A stretch of 64,000 nucleotides of DNA from Roseobacter ponti (GCF_012932215.1 NZ_CP048788.1:3100001-3164000), one strand, 5' to 3'. Counted from the stretch's first letter, positions 26,152-35,002 are shown. A program made the numbers and translations. The notes: a model not told the origin generated them from the sequence alone.

Positions 26152-27303
26152 ATGTTTTCAGATTCCATCAGACTGTTTTCGCTCGATGGGTTCGAGATCA
26201 GGCTGGATAAAAGCTGGCTGCTTATTGCGGCACTGATCACATGGAGCCTCGCACAGCAGTACTTTCCACAGACCTTCCCGGATCAGACACCGGGCACATA
26301 TCTGGTCATGGGTCTCTTTGCCTGTCTTTGCTTTTTCGGATCACTGCTGCTTCACGAACTGGCCCATTCTGTTGTGGCCCGGCGCTTTGGCATCGGTGTG
26401 AAGAGCATAACTCTGTTTCTCTTTGGCGGTGTTGCGGAACTGGCCTCCGAACCCGACCGGCCACGGGTTGAGTTCTGGATCGCGGTCGCGGGCCCGGCCA
26501 TGAGCCTTTTCCTGGCATTCGGTTTCTGGATCTTCGGAGCCTTTACAGAGCTTGCGCTGAGGCAAAGCCCGATACCGGTTGTGCTTCACTATCTTGCACT
26601 GATCAATTTTGTTCTGGCCCTTTTCAACCTCGTGCCGGCCTTTCCGCTGGACGGCGGGCGGATCCTGCGCGCAGCCCTCTGGCACCGCACCGGGGATGTC
26701 CTCAGAGCAACCGAAACAGCCGCGCGCTCAGGCACATTCTTTGCTTTTCTGCTGATGACCTTTGGCGTTTTATCGCTCTTTCAGGGGGCAGTTTTTGCCG
26801 GTTTCTGGTACATCCTGATTGGCGGTTTCGTACTGATGGCTGCCCGGTCGAGCTATCAGACGCAACTGGCAGAAGCGGTTTTTGACCACAAGACAGTTGC
26901 CATGCTGATGACGCCCGATCCGGTGACCACGCGCCCGGATGTGACACTTGATGAGTTCGTAAACCACATAATGATCGACCGCCGCGCGAGCTTTGTGCCG
27001 GTCGTCGAAAACGGCGTTCTGCTCGGGCACATGGACCACCGCGTGCTCGAGGGGATTGATCGCGAAAACTGGCCCGGCATGCATGTCGACGACATCTTTG
27101 CCGGGCTCACCGCCGAGGCCTCGGTCGCGCCTTACATGCCGGTCAAAGACCTGATGGCGCTGATCGCACAGACCGGGCGGCGCAAGTTCATGGTGGTAGA
27201 AGATCACCGGTTGTGCGGCGTAATCACACTGTCGGATGTTATCCGTTATCTGAGGGTAAGCGATCTGCTCATGCACCGGCAGAACAGGACGACGAAAACA
27301 TGA
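26152..27303 (+). CDS. Site-2-protease-like M50 membrane metalloprotease with CBS domains
   Basis: A 383-aa membrane protein. The zinc site is HELAHS (about residues 66-71), and the third ligand is in NLVPAFPLDGGRILRA near residue 165. About six hydrophobic segments span residues 15-240. The C-terminal 120 residues are a pair of CBS domains (MLMTPDPVTTRPDVTLDEF; KFMVVEDHRLCGVITLSDV), which usually bind adenine nucleotides. It is the rhomboid-unrelated S2P group with C-terminal CBS. An FNR-like box is upstream, and the stop overlaps the next gene's start (ATGA). Confidence 0.87.
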   Translation: MFSDSIRLFSLDGFEIRLDKSWLLIAALITWSLAQQYFPQTFPDQTPGTYLVMGLFACLCFFGSLLLHELAHSVVARRFGIGVKSITLFLFGGVAELASEPDRPRVEFWIAVAGPAMSLFLAFGFWIFGAFTELALRQSPIPVVLHYLALINFVLALFNLVPAFPLDGGRILRAALWHRTGDVLRATETAARSGTFFAFLLMTFGVLSLFQGAVFAGFWYILIGGFVLMAARSSYQTQLAEAVFDHKTVAMLMTPDPVTTRPDVTLDEFVNHIMIDRRASFVPVVENGVLLGHMDHRVLEGIDRENWPGMHVDDIFAGLTAEASVAPYMPVKDLMALIAQTGRRKFMVVEDHRLCGVITLSDVIRYLRVSDLLMHRQNRTTKT

Positions 27304-27878
27304 CACGTGTACTGATCGTGCAGGGCCACCCGGATGGCGAAGAACAGCACCTGTGCCACGCGATTGCAGAGGCCTACCGGTCCGCCGCGGAAGATGCCGG
27401 GCACCGTGTGACCGTCATAAATATTGCCGTTGGAGACATTCCATGCCTGCGGTCGAAGGCTGAATGGGAGGGGTCTGATCTTCCGCAGGTGGCGGTCACC
27501 GGGCAAAAGGCAGTTCAGGATGCTGAACACATCGTTCTGATTTACCCGTTGTGGATGGGTGACGTGCCCGCGATGCTGAAGGCATGGCTGGAGCAGGTGC
27601 TGCGCAAGGGCTTTGCCTTTGAAATGTCCGGGCGGACCTGGCGTCCGGCGCTCGCAGGCAGATCCGCGCGTGTCATCGTTACGATGGGCATGCCCGGGGC
27701 GGCCTACAGGTGGTTCTATATGGCACATTCTCTGCGCAGCCTTGACCGCAACATCCTCAGGTTCTGTGGTTTCCGGCCGGTCAGGCGGAGTATTTTCGGA
27801 AACGCCGAAGACCCGTCAGGAAAAGCTCAGGCAAAGATGCTGAAAACGGCGGCGCGTCTTGGTGCGCGTGCGCAATAG
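27300..27878 (+). CDS. NAD(P)H-dependent oxidoreductase, flavodoxin-like fold
   Basis: A 192-aa protein of the NQO1/MdaB-like flavodoxin-fold group. MTRVLIVQGHPDGEE is the FMN/FAD phosphate loop, LIYPLWMGDVPAMLKAWLEQVL the core helix, and VTMGMPGAAYRWFY the substrate loop. Likely it reduces quinones with NAD(P)H in the cytoplasm. ATG 27300 overlaps the TGA of the protease gene, so the two are coupled; the open frame extends upstream only as a shadow of the protease end. Confidence 0.82.
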   Translation: MTRVLIVQGHPDGEEQHLCHAIAEAYRSAAEDAGHRVTVINIAVGDIPCLRSKAEWEGSDLPQVAVTGQKAVQDAEHIVLIYPLWMGDVPAMLKAWLEQVLRKGFAFEMSGRTWRPALAGRSARVIVTMGMPGAAYRWFYMAHSLRSLDRNILRFCGFRPVRRSIFGNAEDPSGKAQAKMLKTAARLGARAQ

Positions 27879-28069
27879 CGCTTTGCCCTGCGGTGCCTGA
27901 TACGTGCGGGAAGGAAATCGCGCCGGCAGAGCCCCGGATCGGATCAGTGCGGCCACTTACATCCCACGGGGCCCCGCCCGGGCAATCCCACGCCCGACAC
28001 CCGCTCGCGCAGTTCGGGCTTGCCCGACCGCACAGGCAACTGGCAGACTCATCGCAAAGAAAGAGCGAC

Positions 28070-29620
28070 ATGCACAGCGATCCACATGACAGCGCAATTC
28101 TCGACACTCTGCTGATGGCCGCGCCAGACGCGATTGTGATCTGTGATCAGACCGGAAAAATCCTGCGGGCCAGTGCGGCGGCACACAGTACATTCGGCTA
28201 TGAGCCCGGAGAACTGACGGGCCGCAACGTGCGGATCCTGATGCCGGAGACGCTGGGCACCCTGCACGACGGCTATATCGCGCGGCATATCGCAACAGGC
28301 GAGGTGCGCATTCTGGATGCAATGCGCGATGTTGAAGGGCGTCGCAAAGACGGATCATCCGTGCCGCTGCAGATTACCCTTGGTGGTATTGACGCGGGCG
28401 GCGCGCAGCATTTCACAGCCGTCATGCACGATCTGACCCGGCGCAGGGCCACGCAGAATGCCCTGTCGCGATCACAGCGCATGGATGCCATCGGACAGAT
28501 GACCGGCGGGATCGCACATGATTTCAACAATATCCTGACCCTGCTGATCGGTAACCTGGAGCTGCTGGAACTGCGGGGTCTGACCGACCGCCAGGCAGGA
28601 CCGGTCGCCGATGCGCTGCATGCAGCACAGCTCGGCGCGGATCTGACGCAGCGGCTGATGGCGTTCGCCCGCAGGAGCGATCTCAGGCCGGTGATGACCG
28701 ATCTGCGCGCGCCTTGCGGCGAGACTCTGCGCATCCTGAAAGGCAGCCTTGGCGAAAACTACACAGTTCGCACGGATTTTGCCGAAGATGCGGATATGGT
28801 GATGATTGACCCGGTACAGTTTCAGTCGGCGCTCACAAACCTGGTCTTCAACGCGCGCGACGCGATGGGGGCGTCGGGCGATCTGCTGATCTCTCTGAGC
28901 AATGTCACGATCGATGACACCTATGTCGCCCAGGAAACCGGCATCCGCTATGGCCGCTATGTCCGCCTGTCGGTCGGCGACAACGGCGCGGGCATGGACG
29001 AAGAAGCACAAAAACGTGCCTTTGAGCCGTTTTTCACCACCAAATCAGATGCAGGCGGCACCGGGCTCGGGCTGGCCACAGTCTATGGCTTTGTCAGGCA
29101 GTCGGGCGGACATGTGACGCTTTACAGTGAACCGGGTCTGGGATCGAACTTCGGCCTCTATTTTCCGGCAGTGCACAGTGATGCTGAAACCGTGGAAAAA
29201 ACCGGCGCGCGCGCGACAGACACCCCTGTCAGGATCGCCGACAGCCAGATGGTGCTCGTCGTCGAAGATAACCCCAGGGTGCGCAAACTCTCCGTGGAGC
29301 GGATCCGAGATCTGGGATTCTCCGTTGAGGAGGCAGCGAGCGGTGACAGTGCATATCTGATGCTGAAAGAGGGGCTGCCGGTCGATATTGTATTCTCTGA
29401 TCTGGTGATGCCGGGCCGTTTGAGCGGGTACGACCTTGCTGCAAAAATCGCAGATGAGTTTCCGCAGATCAGGGTCCTGCTGACCTCCGGGTATGCCAGC
29501 GACGTTGTGACCAGCCGGATGGCTCAGGGCCAGGTTTTTGACATCCTGCACAAACCCTACCGACAGGCGGAACTGGCACGCAGACTTCAGGTGCTGCTGG
29601 ATCCGCCGGCGGGCGGCTGA
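28070..29620 (+). CDS. Hybrid FixL-like PAS histidine kinase with C-terminal receiver
   Basis: A 516-aa soluble sensor kinase. Residues 8-120 are a PAS domain with the FixL signature: His66 in TLHDGYIARH and Arg86 in DAMRDVEG are 20 residues apart, the same spacing as the heme His and O2-contact Arg of FixL. Residues 135-375 are the kinase: His150 in GGIAHDFNN, then DNGAGMD and GGTGLGLATVYG. Residues 395-516 are a receiver with phosphoacceptor Asp444 (FSDLVMPG). No membrane segment is seen. The 3' end overlaps the convergent response-regulator gene by 34 bp. Arrangement and neighbours resemble hFixL of Rhizobium. Heme binding is inferred. ATG 28070 was chosen at the family start; the ribosome site is weak. 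Confidence 0.85.
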   Translation: MHSDPHDSAILDTLLMAAPDAIVICDQTGKILRASAAAHSTFGYEPGELTGRNVRILMPETLGTLHDGYIARHIATGEVRILDAMRDVEGRRKDGSSVPLQITLGGIDAGGAQHFTAVMHDLTRRRATQNALSRSQRMDAIGQMTGGIAHDFNNILTLLIGNLELLELRGLTDRQAGPVADALHAAQLGADLTQRLMAFARRSDLRPVMTDLRAPCGETLRILKGSLGENYTVRTDFAEDADMVMIDPVQFQSALTNLVFNARDAMGASGDLLISLSNVTIDDTYVAQETGIRYGRYVRLSVGDNGAGMDEEAQKRAFEPFFTTKSDAGGTGLGLATVYGFVRQSGGHVTLYSEPGLGSNFGLYFPAVHSDAETVEKTGARATDTPVRIADSQMVLVVEDNPRVRKLSVERIRDLGFSVEEAASGDSAYLMLKEGLPVDIVFSDLVMPGRLSGYDLAAKIADEFPQIRVLLTSGYASDVVTSRMAQGQVFDILHKPYRQAELARRLQVLLDPPAGG

Positions 29621-30366
29621 AGCGTTTCGACATCACAGGCAAAGCTGTACCCGATCCCGCGGACCGTCCTGATCAGTCTGGGCTTTGAAGGATCGCGCTC
29701 AATCTTTTTGCGCAGCCGCGCCACCTGATTGTCTATGGTCCGGTCCAGCGGGCTCCATTCAAGCCCCCCGGTCAGATCCATCAGCTGATCGCGCGACAAC
29801 ACCCGTCCCGGCCGTTCGAGAAAAACACTCAGCAGCCGGAAGTCTCCGCTGGTCAGACCGCAGTCTTCGCCCCTGCGGTCTGTCAGTTCAAACCGGTCCG
29901 TTTTCGCAACCATCCCGTCAAACGTAAAATATGTGCCACTCGCAGGATCATTATCTCCGGTGCCCTCCGACGGGTCGGGCTGTTTAGCAGCTGCGGTGAC
30001 GGCCGAACGGCGCAGAACGCTCCTGATCCGCGCGATGACTTCGCGGACATGAAACGGCTTGGTGATGTAGTCATCAGCGCCGACCTCCAGGCCGACCACG
30101 CGGTCAATCACGTCATCCCGGCCACTGACCACGATGATCGGCATCTGAGCGGTCTGCCGGATTTCGCGCGCCAGATCTATGCCATTGTCCGCACCCAGGT
30201 GGACGTCAAGCGTGATCAGGCTCACGGTCTCTGTGTCAATGATCCGGCGTACGTCATCCGCGTTTTCGGCTTCCAGCACAGCAAATCCGTCATCCTCCAG
30301 CAGATTGCGCAGAAGCGATCGGATTTTAGGGTCGTCATCGACCACTAGGATTGTCTGATGTGTCAC
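29587..30366 (-). CDS. OmpR/PhoB-type response regulator (FxkR-like)
   Basis: A 259-aa regulator. The receiver has ILVVDDDPKIR, phosphoacceptor Asp54 (LITLDVHLG) and YITKPFH. The C-terminal winged helix includes LTSGDFRLLSVFLERPGR and ends in RLIRTVRGIGYSF. I placed the start at GTG 30366, where the receiver begins; the frame is open 40 codons further but without similarity. It lies between the hybrid FixL-like kinase and the FixK-like gene, the position and family of FxkR in Rhizobium, which replaces FixJ downstream of hFixL. That equivalence is inferred. A 47-residue Pro/Asp/Gly-rich linker separates the two domains. Confidence 0.82.
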   Translation of the reverse strand: MTHQTILVVDDDPKIRSLLRNLLEDDGFAVLEAENADDVRRIIDTETVSLITLDVHLGADNGIDLAREIRQTAQMPIIVVSGRDDVIDRVVGLEVGADDYITKPFHVREVIARIRSVLRRSAVTAAAKQPDPSEGTGDNDPASGTYFTFDGMVAKTDRFELTDRRGEDCGLTSGDFRLLSVFLERPGRVLSRDQLMDLTGGLEWSPLDRTIDNQVARLRKKIERDPSKPRLIRTVRGIGYSFACDVETLQPPAGGSSST

Positions 30367-30453
30367 AAGCGGAACCCGGGCGGCGTCAAAGAATATGCCC
30401 CAGAAAGCTGAGACAACAAAATCAAAGCCCTGTTCCTGCCACCGGAACCGGGC

Positions 30454-30469
30454 GATACATTTTGATACA
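30454..30469 (+). promoter_or_regulatory. Direct repeat GATACA-N4-GATACA upstream of the FixK-like gene
   Basis: Two identical GATACA hexamers separated by TTTT (11-bp phasing between starts is 10), 78 bp before the FixK-like start. OmpR/PhoB regulators bind such direct repeats, and the Rhizobium FxkR K-box, as I recall it, is a similar hexamer-N4-hexamer. It is a candidate target of the neighbouring response regulator. Confidence 0.55.
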
Positions 30470-30547
30470 AAAATCTGCCCCACCACAATACGCCGGATTA
30501 CATCGGGCAGCCAGGGTCATTGTGAGATGATACGGGGGATCGCTCAG

Positions 30548-31219
30548 ATGTATGTCACTATACCGACCGAACACTTTGAAACACTGCCGCCGGCGGCGCT
30601 GCCTGCACGCAGACCCGGAACACCGGAAACGACCCGGAACGCCGGATCATACCTCTTTTTTGAAGGGGATGAGGTGAAATGGCTCTATCAGGTGGTCTCG
30701 GGCGTCCTGCGCCTGACGCGGCTGCTCGAGGACGGACGACGCCAGGTCATCGCTTTCGGGTATCCGGGCGATATCGTCGGATTTCCCTCCGGTGGCCTGC
30801 ATCACACGGACTGCGATGTGCTTGTGGATGCCCGCCTGCGCGTTTTCCGCCGCTCGGCGCTTGAAAGCTGCGTCGGTAACCCGGAACTGCACCGGCAACT
30901 CCTTCAGGCGGCACTGGGTGAAATCAGCGCGATGCAGGATCATTTTATGATGCTCGGGCGCAAGTCAGCCGCCGAAAAGCTCGCGTCTTTCCTGCACGTT
31001 CTCTTTGAGCGCGTCGGGGAGGAGACAGACGGCAAAAGGCAGATTGTTCTGCCCATGAGCCGGTCTGATATTGCCGACTTCCTGGGCCTGACCACCGAAA
31101 CGGTGAGCCGTACACTCACTCAGATGCGCAAGAGCAGGATCATTGACGTGGAAGACATCTACAGGGTCGTGGTTCTGCGTCCGGACGCGTTGCTGAAGCT
31201 CTCTGTGGGTAACCGCTGA
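30548..31219 (+). CDS. FixK-like Crp/Fnr transcription regulator
   Basis: A 223-aa Crp/Fnr protein. The cyclic-nucleotide-like beta barrel (residues 30-120) contains FEGDEVKWLYQVVSG and FGYPGDIVGFPS; a dimer helix follows; the C-terminal helix-turn-helix is SRSDIADFLGLTTETVSRTL. The recognition helix reads E-TVSR, the FNR/FixK type expected to read TTGAT-N4-ATCAA. The N-terminal Cys cluster of FNR is absent, so it should not carry a 4Fe-4S cluster, which favours FixK. ATG 30548 has GGGGGA at good spacing; an upstream ATG at 30527 lacks it. Confidence 0.83.
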   Translation: MYVTIPTEHFETLPPAALPARRPGTPETTRNAGSYLFFEGDEVKWLYQVVSGVLRLTRLLEDGRRQVIAFGYPGDIVGFPSGGLHHTDCDVLVDARLRVFRRSALESCVGNPELHRQLLQAALGEISAMQDHFMMLGRKSAAEKLASFLHVLFERVGEETDGKRQIVLPMSRSDIADFLGLTTETVSRTLTQMRKSRIIDVEDIYRVVVLRPDALLKLSVGNR

Positions 31220-31300
31220 GGGCGGCGTTATCTCATCCGGCCGCGCCACGAAGCATGCCGCGCACCGGACCGTCATGATCTGTCGTCCCCTGGCCGCGTT

Positions 31301-32482
31301 TCAGTCTTCAACCGGCTTCATATCAACATCGAGCGCCTGACCCGGATTACCGAGCAGAAACAGAAAGAGCGCCTTTGTCATGGCACCAATTCCCAGCAGC
31401 ACAAGCGTATAATTGGCGACCCAGCCCACGAAGGGAATGAAATTCAGCAGTGCGATCAGACAGATGGCCGCAGCAAAGACTGCAAGCCTGAGCGCGTTTC
31501 CGGGCGCGTCCTGCCCCCCCAGTGCGCGCCACAGATGCATGGCAACGCTGTAAGCTCCCAGCGCATATCCCAGCGTCCAGGCCAGTACGATGCACAGCAC
31601 TGCGACCGGCACGAAGGGCAGGCCGATGATTGTCAGTGCCGTAATCGGCACTATCCCGAAAAGCACCGAAAGTCCCAGAACACCCAGCAGCATGGCCTGC
31701 CCGGGCGCCGATGCCACATGCCGACGCAGATTTTCCAGCCGGCGCGGCATAAAGCCCAGCATCAGCGCACCCAGAACAACGAAAAACAGCAGTGAGATTA
31801 CAAAACTCAGAAAGGCCGACGCAAAGGTTGGCAGCACAGGCATATCTTCGCGCATGTCTTTCAGATCGTCCCAGCCTCGGACGGCCGTGAAACGCTCGAA
31901 TACCACCCGTCCGGCGGGGGCCACGCGTTCCGGCACGGAGATTTTGTCGCCGGAACGATATGTCAGAGTACCGCCGACGACGGCATCGGGGCCAAACGAG
32001 ATCGACCCGGCGAGCACCTGCATGTCGCCTTCCACAGCGGCATTCAGGATGACATCGCGACCGGCAACGGTCAGCGCCCCGGCCACGGGGCCTTCGATTG
32101 TGACACTGTTGCCCGCAAGCCGGACGTTGCCCGCTGTGGCCGCCCCCCGCTCTGTGCGCACTGAAAATCCGGCAGCGGTGAGGTCGCTGGCGACAGCACC
32201 CCTTACCACGACGGTGGCGCCGAGAGCGTAGAGATCCTCGGCCACATCGGCGTTTACGGAGACGTCGAACCCGTGAACATGCAGATCCCCCTGGGCTGCA
32301 CCACGCGCAGATACTGAACGGGCGGACATAAACGTATCACCGCCTGTGGAAATCGTTTCGCTCAGCACCTTGCCTGAAAAAAACGTATCACCACCGTTTT
32401 CGACTAGTTCAGCCGTCGCAGTTGCCGGCAGAGCGAATACGAAAAGTGCAAGGAAAGTCAGAATTATCCCGGGCATTTGCAT
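31301..32482 (-). CDS. Bactofilin-like polymer-forming protein with membrane domain
   Basis: A 393-aa two-part protein. After a signal sequence (GIILTFLALFVFALPATATA), residues 25-190 form repeated short beta strands typical of bactofilin-like right-handed helices (GNVRLAGNSVTIEGPV, GDMQVLAGSISFG). Residues 225-370 hold four or five hydrophobic segments. This combination is known from uncharacterised 'polymer-forming' membrane proteins; the function is unknown. AAGGGA precedes ATG 32482. A perfect FNR/FixK box lies 64 bp upstream. Confidence 0.7.
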   Translation of the reverse strand: MQMPGIILTFLALFVFALPATATAELVENGGDTFFSGKVLSETISTGGDTFMSARSVSARGAAQGDLHVHGFDVSVNADVAEDLYALGATVVVRGAVASDLTAAGFSVRTERGAATAGNVRLAGNSVTIEGPVAGALTVAGRDVILNAAVEGDMQVLAGSISFGPDAVVGGTLTYRSGDKISVPERVAPAGRVVFERFTAVRGWDDLKDMREDMPVLPTFASAFLSFVISLLFFVVLGALMLGFMPRRLENLRRHVASAPGQAMLLGVLGLSVLFGIVPITALTIIGLPFVPVAVLCIVLAWTLGYALGAYSVAMHLWRALGGQDAPGNALRLAVFAAAICLIALLNFIPFVGWVANYTLVLLGIGAMTKALFLFLLGNPGQALDVDMKPVED

Positions 32483-32546
32483 GGCGGATCCCTTCTGCAG
32501 CAGCGGTAAGCCGAGCCCTTCCATACCGGACGGCAGATAAAATCGA

Positions 32547-32560
32547 TTGATCGGAATCAA
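32547..32560. promoter_or_regulatory. Perfect FNR/FixK box upstream of the bactofilin-like gene
   Basis: TTGAT-CGGA-ATCAA, an exact match, 64 bp before ATG 32482. Confidence 0.8.
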
Positions 32561-32691
32561 TCAGTCGCGGCCCCCGCAGTTGACCCTGTGGCAAATATCG
32601 CCACGCGATCGAAGTTCACTTGCGCCACGGCCCTGCGCAAAGGAACAGGCGAACACGATATACCGGTTCTTCTGACCGGGGGCCTGTCGGG

Positions 32692-33867
32692 TCATCCCCG
32701 CCCCTCGGGCAGCGTTTCCGCCTGCACCCGCCGGACGGCCAAAAGTGCAACAGGTGGCCCGAGGATTTCAAAGACAACAGTTGCGGCGATGGTGATCGCC
32801 ATGATCCGGTCGGACCAGTGAGGAAACTGTTCGCCCGCAACCAGTGCCATTCCCACGGCGACACCTGCCTGCGGCAGCAAGGCGGGACCGTACCACGCCG
32901 CCTCCGCAGACGGCACACCCGCGATCCTGGCACCGGCGTAGCCACCGATCAGACGGGCCGCGACCCTGAGTACCATAAAGAGCCCGCCGGTCAGCCCCAG
33001 CGTCCTGAGCACCTGAGGATCCAGAGATGCCCCGGCCAGAAGGAAAAAGAGGAGCATGAACGGCCACTGAATGTTCTCAATCTCATGAAACGCCCGTTCG
33101 TGATGACGCGCAAAATTTGTGACGATGGCGCCCGCTGTCATTCCGGCGATCAGAAAGGAGACTTCGAGCCAGAGCGCAAGGCCCGCCGTGAGAAACACGA
33201 TCCCGATGGCCTCGGCCTGCAGGGGCTCTCCCGGTGTCAGCCGCCCGGTCAGACCAGAGGCGAGGCCACCAATCGCAAGGCCCAGCGCCACAGCACCGCC
33301 AAGGTCACAAAGCACGCCTGAGAGTACGAGGCGCCAGCCCTCAGCCTGTCCGGCCAGAATAAGCACGAGGCTGAAGAGTACCAGCCCCCATGCATCATCA
33401 ATGGCCACGATGCCCCTGAGCGTATCGGTAAACCCGCTGACCACCCCGGACTGGCGGATAACGTCAGACATTGCGGCAGGCGCGGTGGCGGTCGCGATGG
33501 CACCGAGGATCAGCGCCAGCCCGGGCGGAACGCCTGCCAGCACCAGACCGACGGAGATAATCACCAGGGTAAAGGCGACAATCGCCAGAGAGATCGTCAG
33601 TATCGCTCTCCCGTGTTGCTGCAGGTTCTTTTTCGTCAGAGCACCGCCCAGCAGAAAGGCGACCATCGACAATGCGATGATGGAGATCGCGTCAAACCAC
33701 AAAGCCACCTCTCCGGGTATCAGTCCTGATCCTGCATTGCCCATCAGCAGCCCGAGCAGCAAAAGCATGGTGACACGGGGCAACCGTGTCAGTCGGCCCA
33801 GCTGATCCGCGGCAAGACCTGCCAGAAAAAGCAGCCCCAGTATGATGAAGGTGGAAGCATGGTCCAT
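32692..33867 (-). CDS. CPA2-type cation:proton antiporter
   Basis: A 391-aa membrane protein with about twelve hydrophobic segments, Na+/H+ exchanger family. The ion-site motif of the unwound helix is AIDDAWGLVLFSLVL (paired Asp) and a second conserved run is FLIAGMTAGAIVTNFA. There is no C-terminal TrkA/NAD-binding domain, so it is a short form. ATG 33867 begins the first helix; a GTG at 33906 is possible. Its end comes 210 bp before the FNR box of the next leftward gene. Confidence 0.83.
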   Translation of the reverse strand: MDHASTFIILGLLFLAGLAADQLGRLTRLPRVTMLLLLGLLMGNAGSGLIPGEVALWFDAISIIALSMVAFLLGGALTKKNLQQHGRAILTISLAIVAFTLVIISVGLVLAGVPPGLALILGAIATATAPAAMSDVIRQSGVVSGFTDTLRGIVAIDDAWGLVLFSLVLILAGQAEGWRLVLSGVLCDLGGAVALGLAIGGLASGLTGRLTPGEPLQAEAIGIVFLTAGLALWLEVSFLIAGMTAGAIVTNFARHHERAFHEIENIQWPFMLLFFLLAGASLDPQVLRTLGLTGGLFMVLRVAARLIGGYAGARIAGVPSAEAAWYGPALLPQAGVAVGMALVAGEQFPHWSDRIMAITIAATVVFEILGPPVALLAVRRVQAETLPEGRG

Positions 33868-34042
33868 CGTCGCGAATGTGCTTTCGTTCTGAAGCTGCCG
33901 GGTCACACCGGTTGGTTAGCCGCCACCATCCGCCCCTTGCGTCGGGCGGTATCATCGCTGACCTTCCCGGCCGGGGTTAATATCTCAGTCACCCGAATGC
34001 TCAGGCACTGAGCGATCCTGCAGCAAACTCATTCTGTGCCGG

Positions 34043-34056
34043 TTGATATACGTCAA
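34043..34056. promoter_or_regulatory. FNR/FixK-like box upstream of the SpoIIAA-like gene
   Basis: TTGAT-ATAC-GTCAA, one mismatch from the consensus, 57 bp before ATG 34114. Confidence 0.6.
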
Positions 34057-34113
34057 AAGAAACCGGTTCAGGATCGACTAAGATCGCAGCACCGTCACAG
34101 AGAGGATCTCAAC

Positions 34114-34533
34114 ATGCTCAGCGTATCGAAACCGTCCGCGAACCGCCTGGATCTGAGTTTTTCAGGGACGCTCGATGCAGATCAGATGCGCATCGCACTG
34201 GATACGCTGATTGAACAGTCAGACGGAATCTCCGGCGGGACAATGCTATACAGAATTTCTGATTTTCAGTTGCCGACGCTCGGCGCCCTGGCGGTGGAGT
34301 TCCGTCACCTGCCGGAACTGCTCAGCCTTGCCGGCAGGTTTGAAAAATGCGCTGTGCTCTCAGATGAGGGATGGATCCGAACCGCCGCAGAAATCGAAGG
34401 CGCGATCATACCGTCGCTCGAAATTAAAGGTTTCCCGCTTTCTGCAGAAGAAGAAGCAGAGACATGGCTTGCAGGCACTGATCCCGGTGCGGATGAAGAT
34501 GACGCAGAAGAAGCGGAAAACTTTCCCGTCTGA
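34114..34533 (+). CDS. SpoIIAA-like (STAS-type) single-domain protein
   Basis: A 139-aa protein with one SpoIIAA-like domain (residues 1-120): RLDLSFSGTLDADQMRIAL, the helix ALAVEFRHLPELL, and a final strand region IIPSLEIKGF. It ends in an acidic tail rich in Glu and Asp. It is related in fold to each half of the protein at 19720. GAGAGGA precedes ATG 34114. The upstream FNR-like box suggests low-oxygen induction. Biochemical role unknown. Confidence 0.7.
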   Translation: MLSVSKPSANRLDLSFSGTLDADQMRIALDTLIEQSDGISGGTMLYRISDFQLPTLGALAVEFRHLPELLSLAGRFEKCAVLSDEGWIRTAAEIEGAIIPSLEIKGFPLSAEEEAETWLAGTDPGADEDDAEEAENFPV

Positions 34534-34667
34534 CCGCCCGGTCATTTGGCGGACATCCCGCGATCTGCCTCGCGATTGTGTCGGTGAGTTCTGCGTTTTG
34601 CGTACCTGAGGAGGGTCGCACATCGCAACCATCAAAAGGCGGAATGCCGCAGACCCGGTCCCCGGGA

Positions 34668-34943
34668 TCAGTCCGCACCCCGCGCCGCTTCAGGGTGCTC
34701 GGCAATAAATCCACGCAACACGGCAAAGAGTTCATGCGCGTGGACTGCGTTGCCATCGTGCAGGGCGGCGCGGATATCCTCGCAGATCATCTCATTCACC
34801 CGTTGCGGGCCATGGTGCACCTTCATCATATAATTGCCCATCAGTGTCGCGTCATAGGCTGTGACGTGTTCATGCTCTGCAAGTGCGTCGATTTCCGCGC
34901 GGGTCAGCGCTGACATGTCTTCGATATCTTCCAGAGTTATCAT
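34668..34943 (-). CDS. Conserved-looking 91-aa cytoplasmic protein of unknown function
   Basis: No family is recognised. The protein is acidic and helical (ALTRAEIDALAEHEHVTAYD; GNAVHAHELFAVLRGF), without Cys or membrane segment, and His-rich (7 His in 91 residues). It shares a perfect FNR/FixK box, 59 bp upstream, with the divergent cytochrome c gene. This placement is the best evidence that it is expressed. A ligand- or metal-binding role would be a guess. Confidence 0.6.
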   Translation of the reverse strand: MITLEDIEDMSALTRAEIDALAEHEHVTAYDATLMGNYMMKVHHGPQRVNEMICEDIRAALHDGNAVHAHELFAVLRGFIAEHPEAARGAD

Positions 34944-35002
34944 TGTTTTATTCCTCCGCCCGAAAAGACCCCGCCAGTTTATGGTCCGCGTCCGGCGTGC
35001 GA

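Noticed and set aside
30395-30547. N-terminal extension of the FixK-like protein containing Cys residues (possible FNR-type cluster)
   Set aside because: The Cys spacing (Cys-x-Cys only, plus distant ones) does not match FNR, and the better ribosome site serves ATG 30548.
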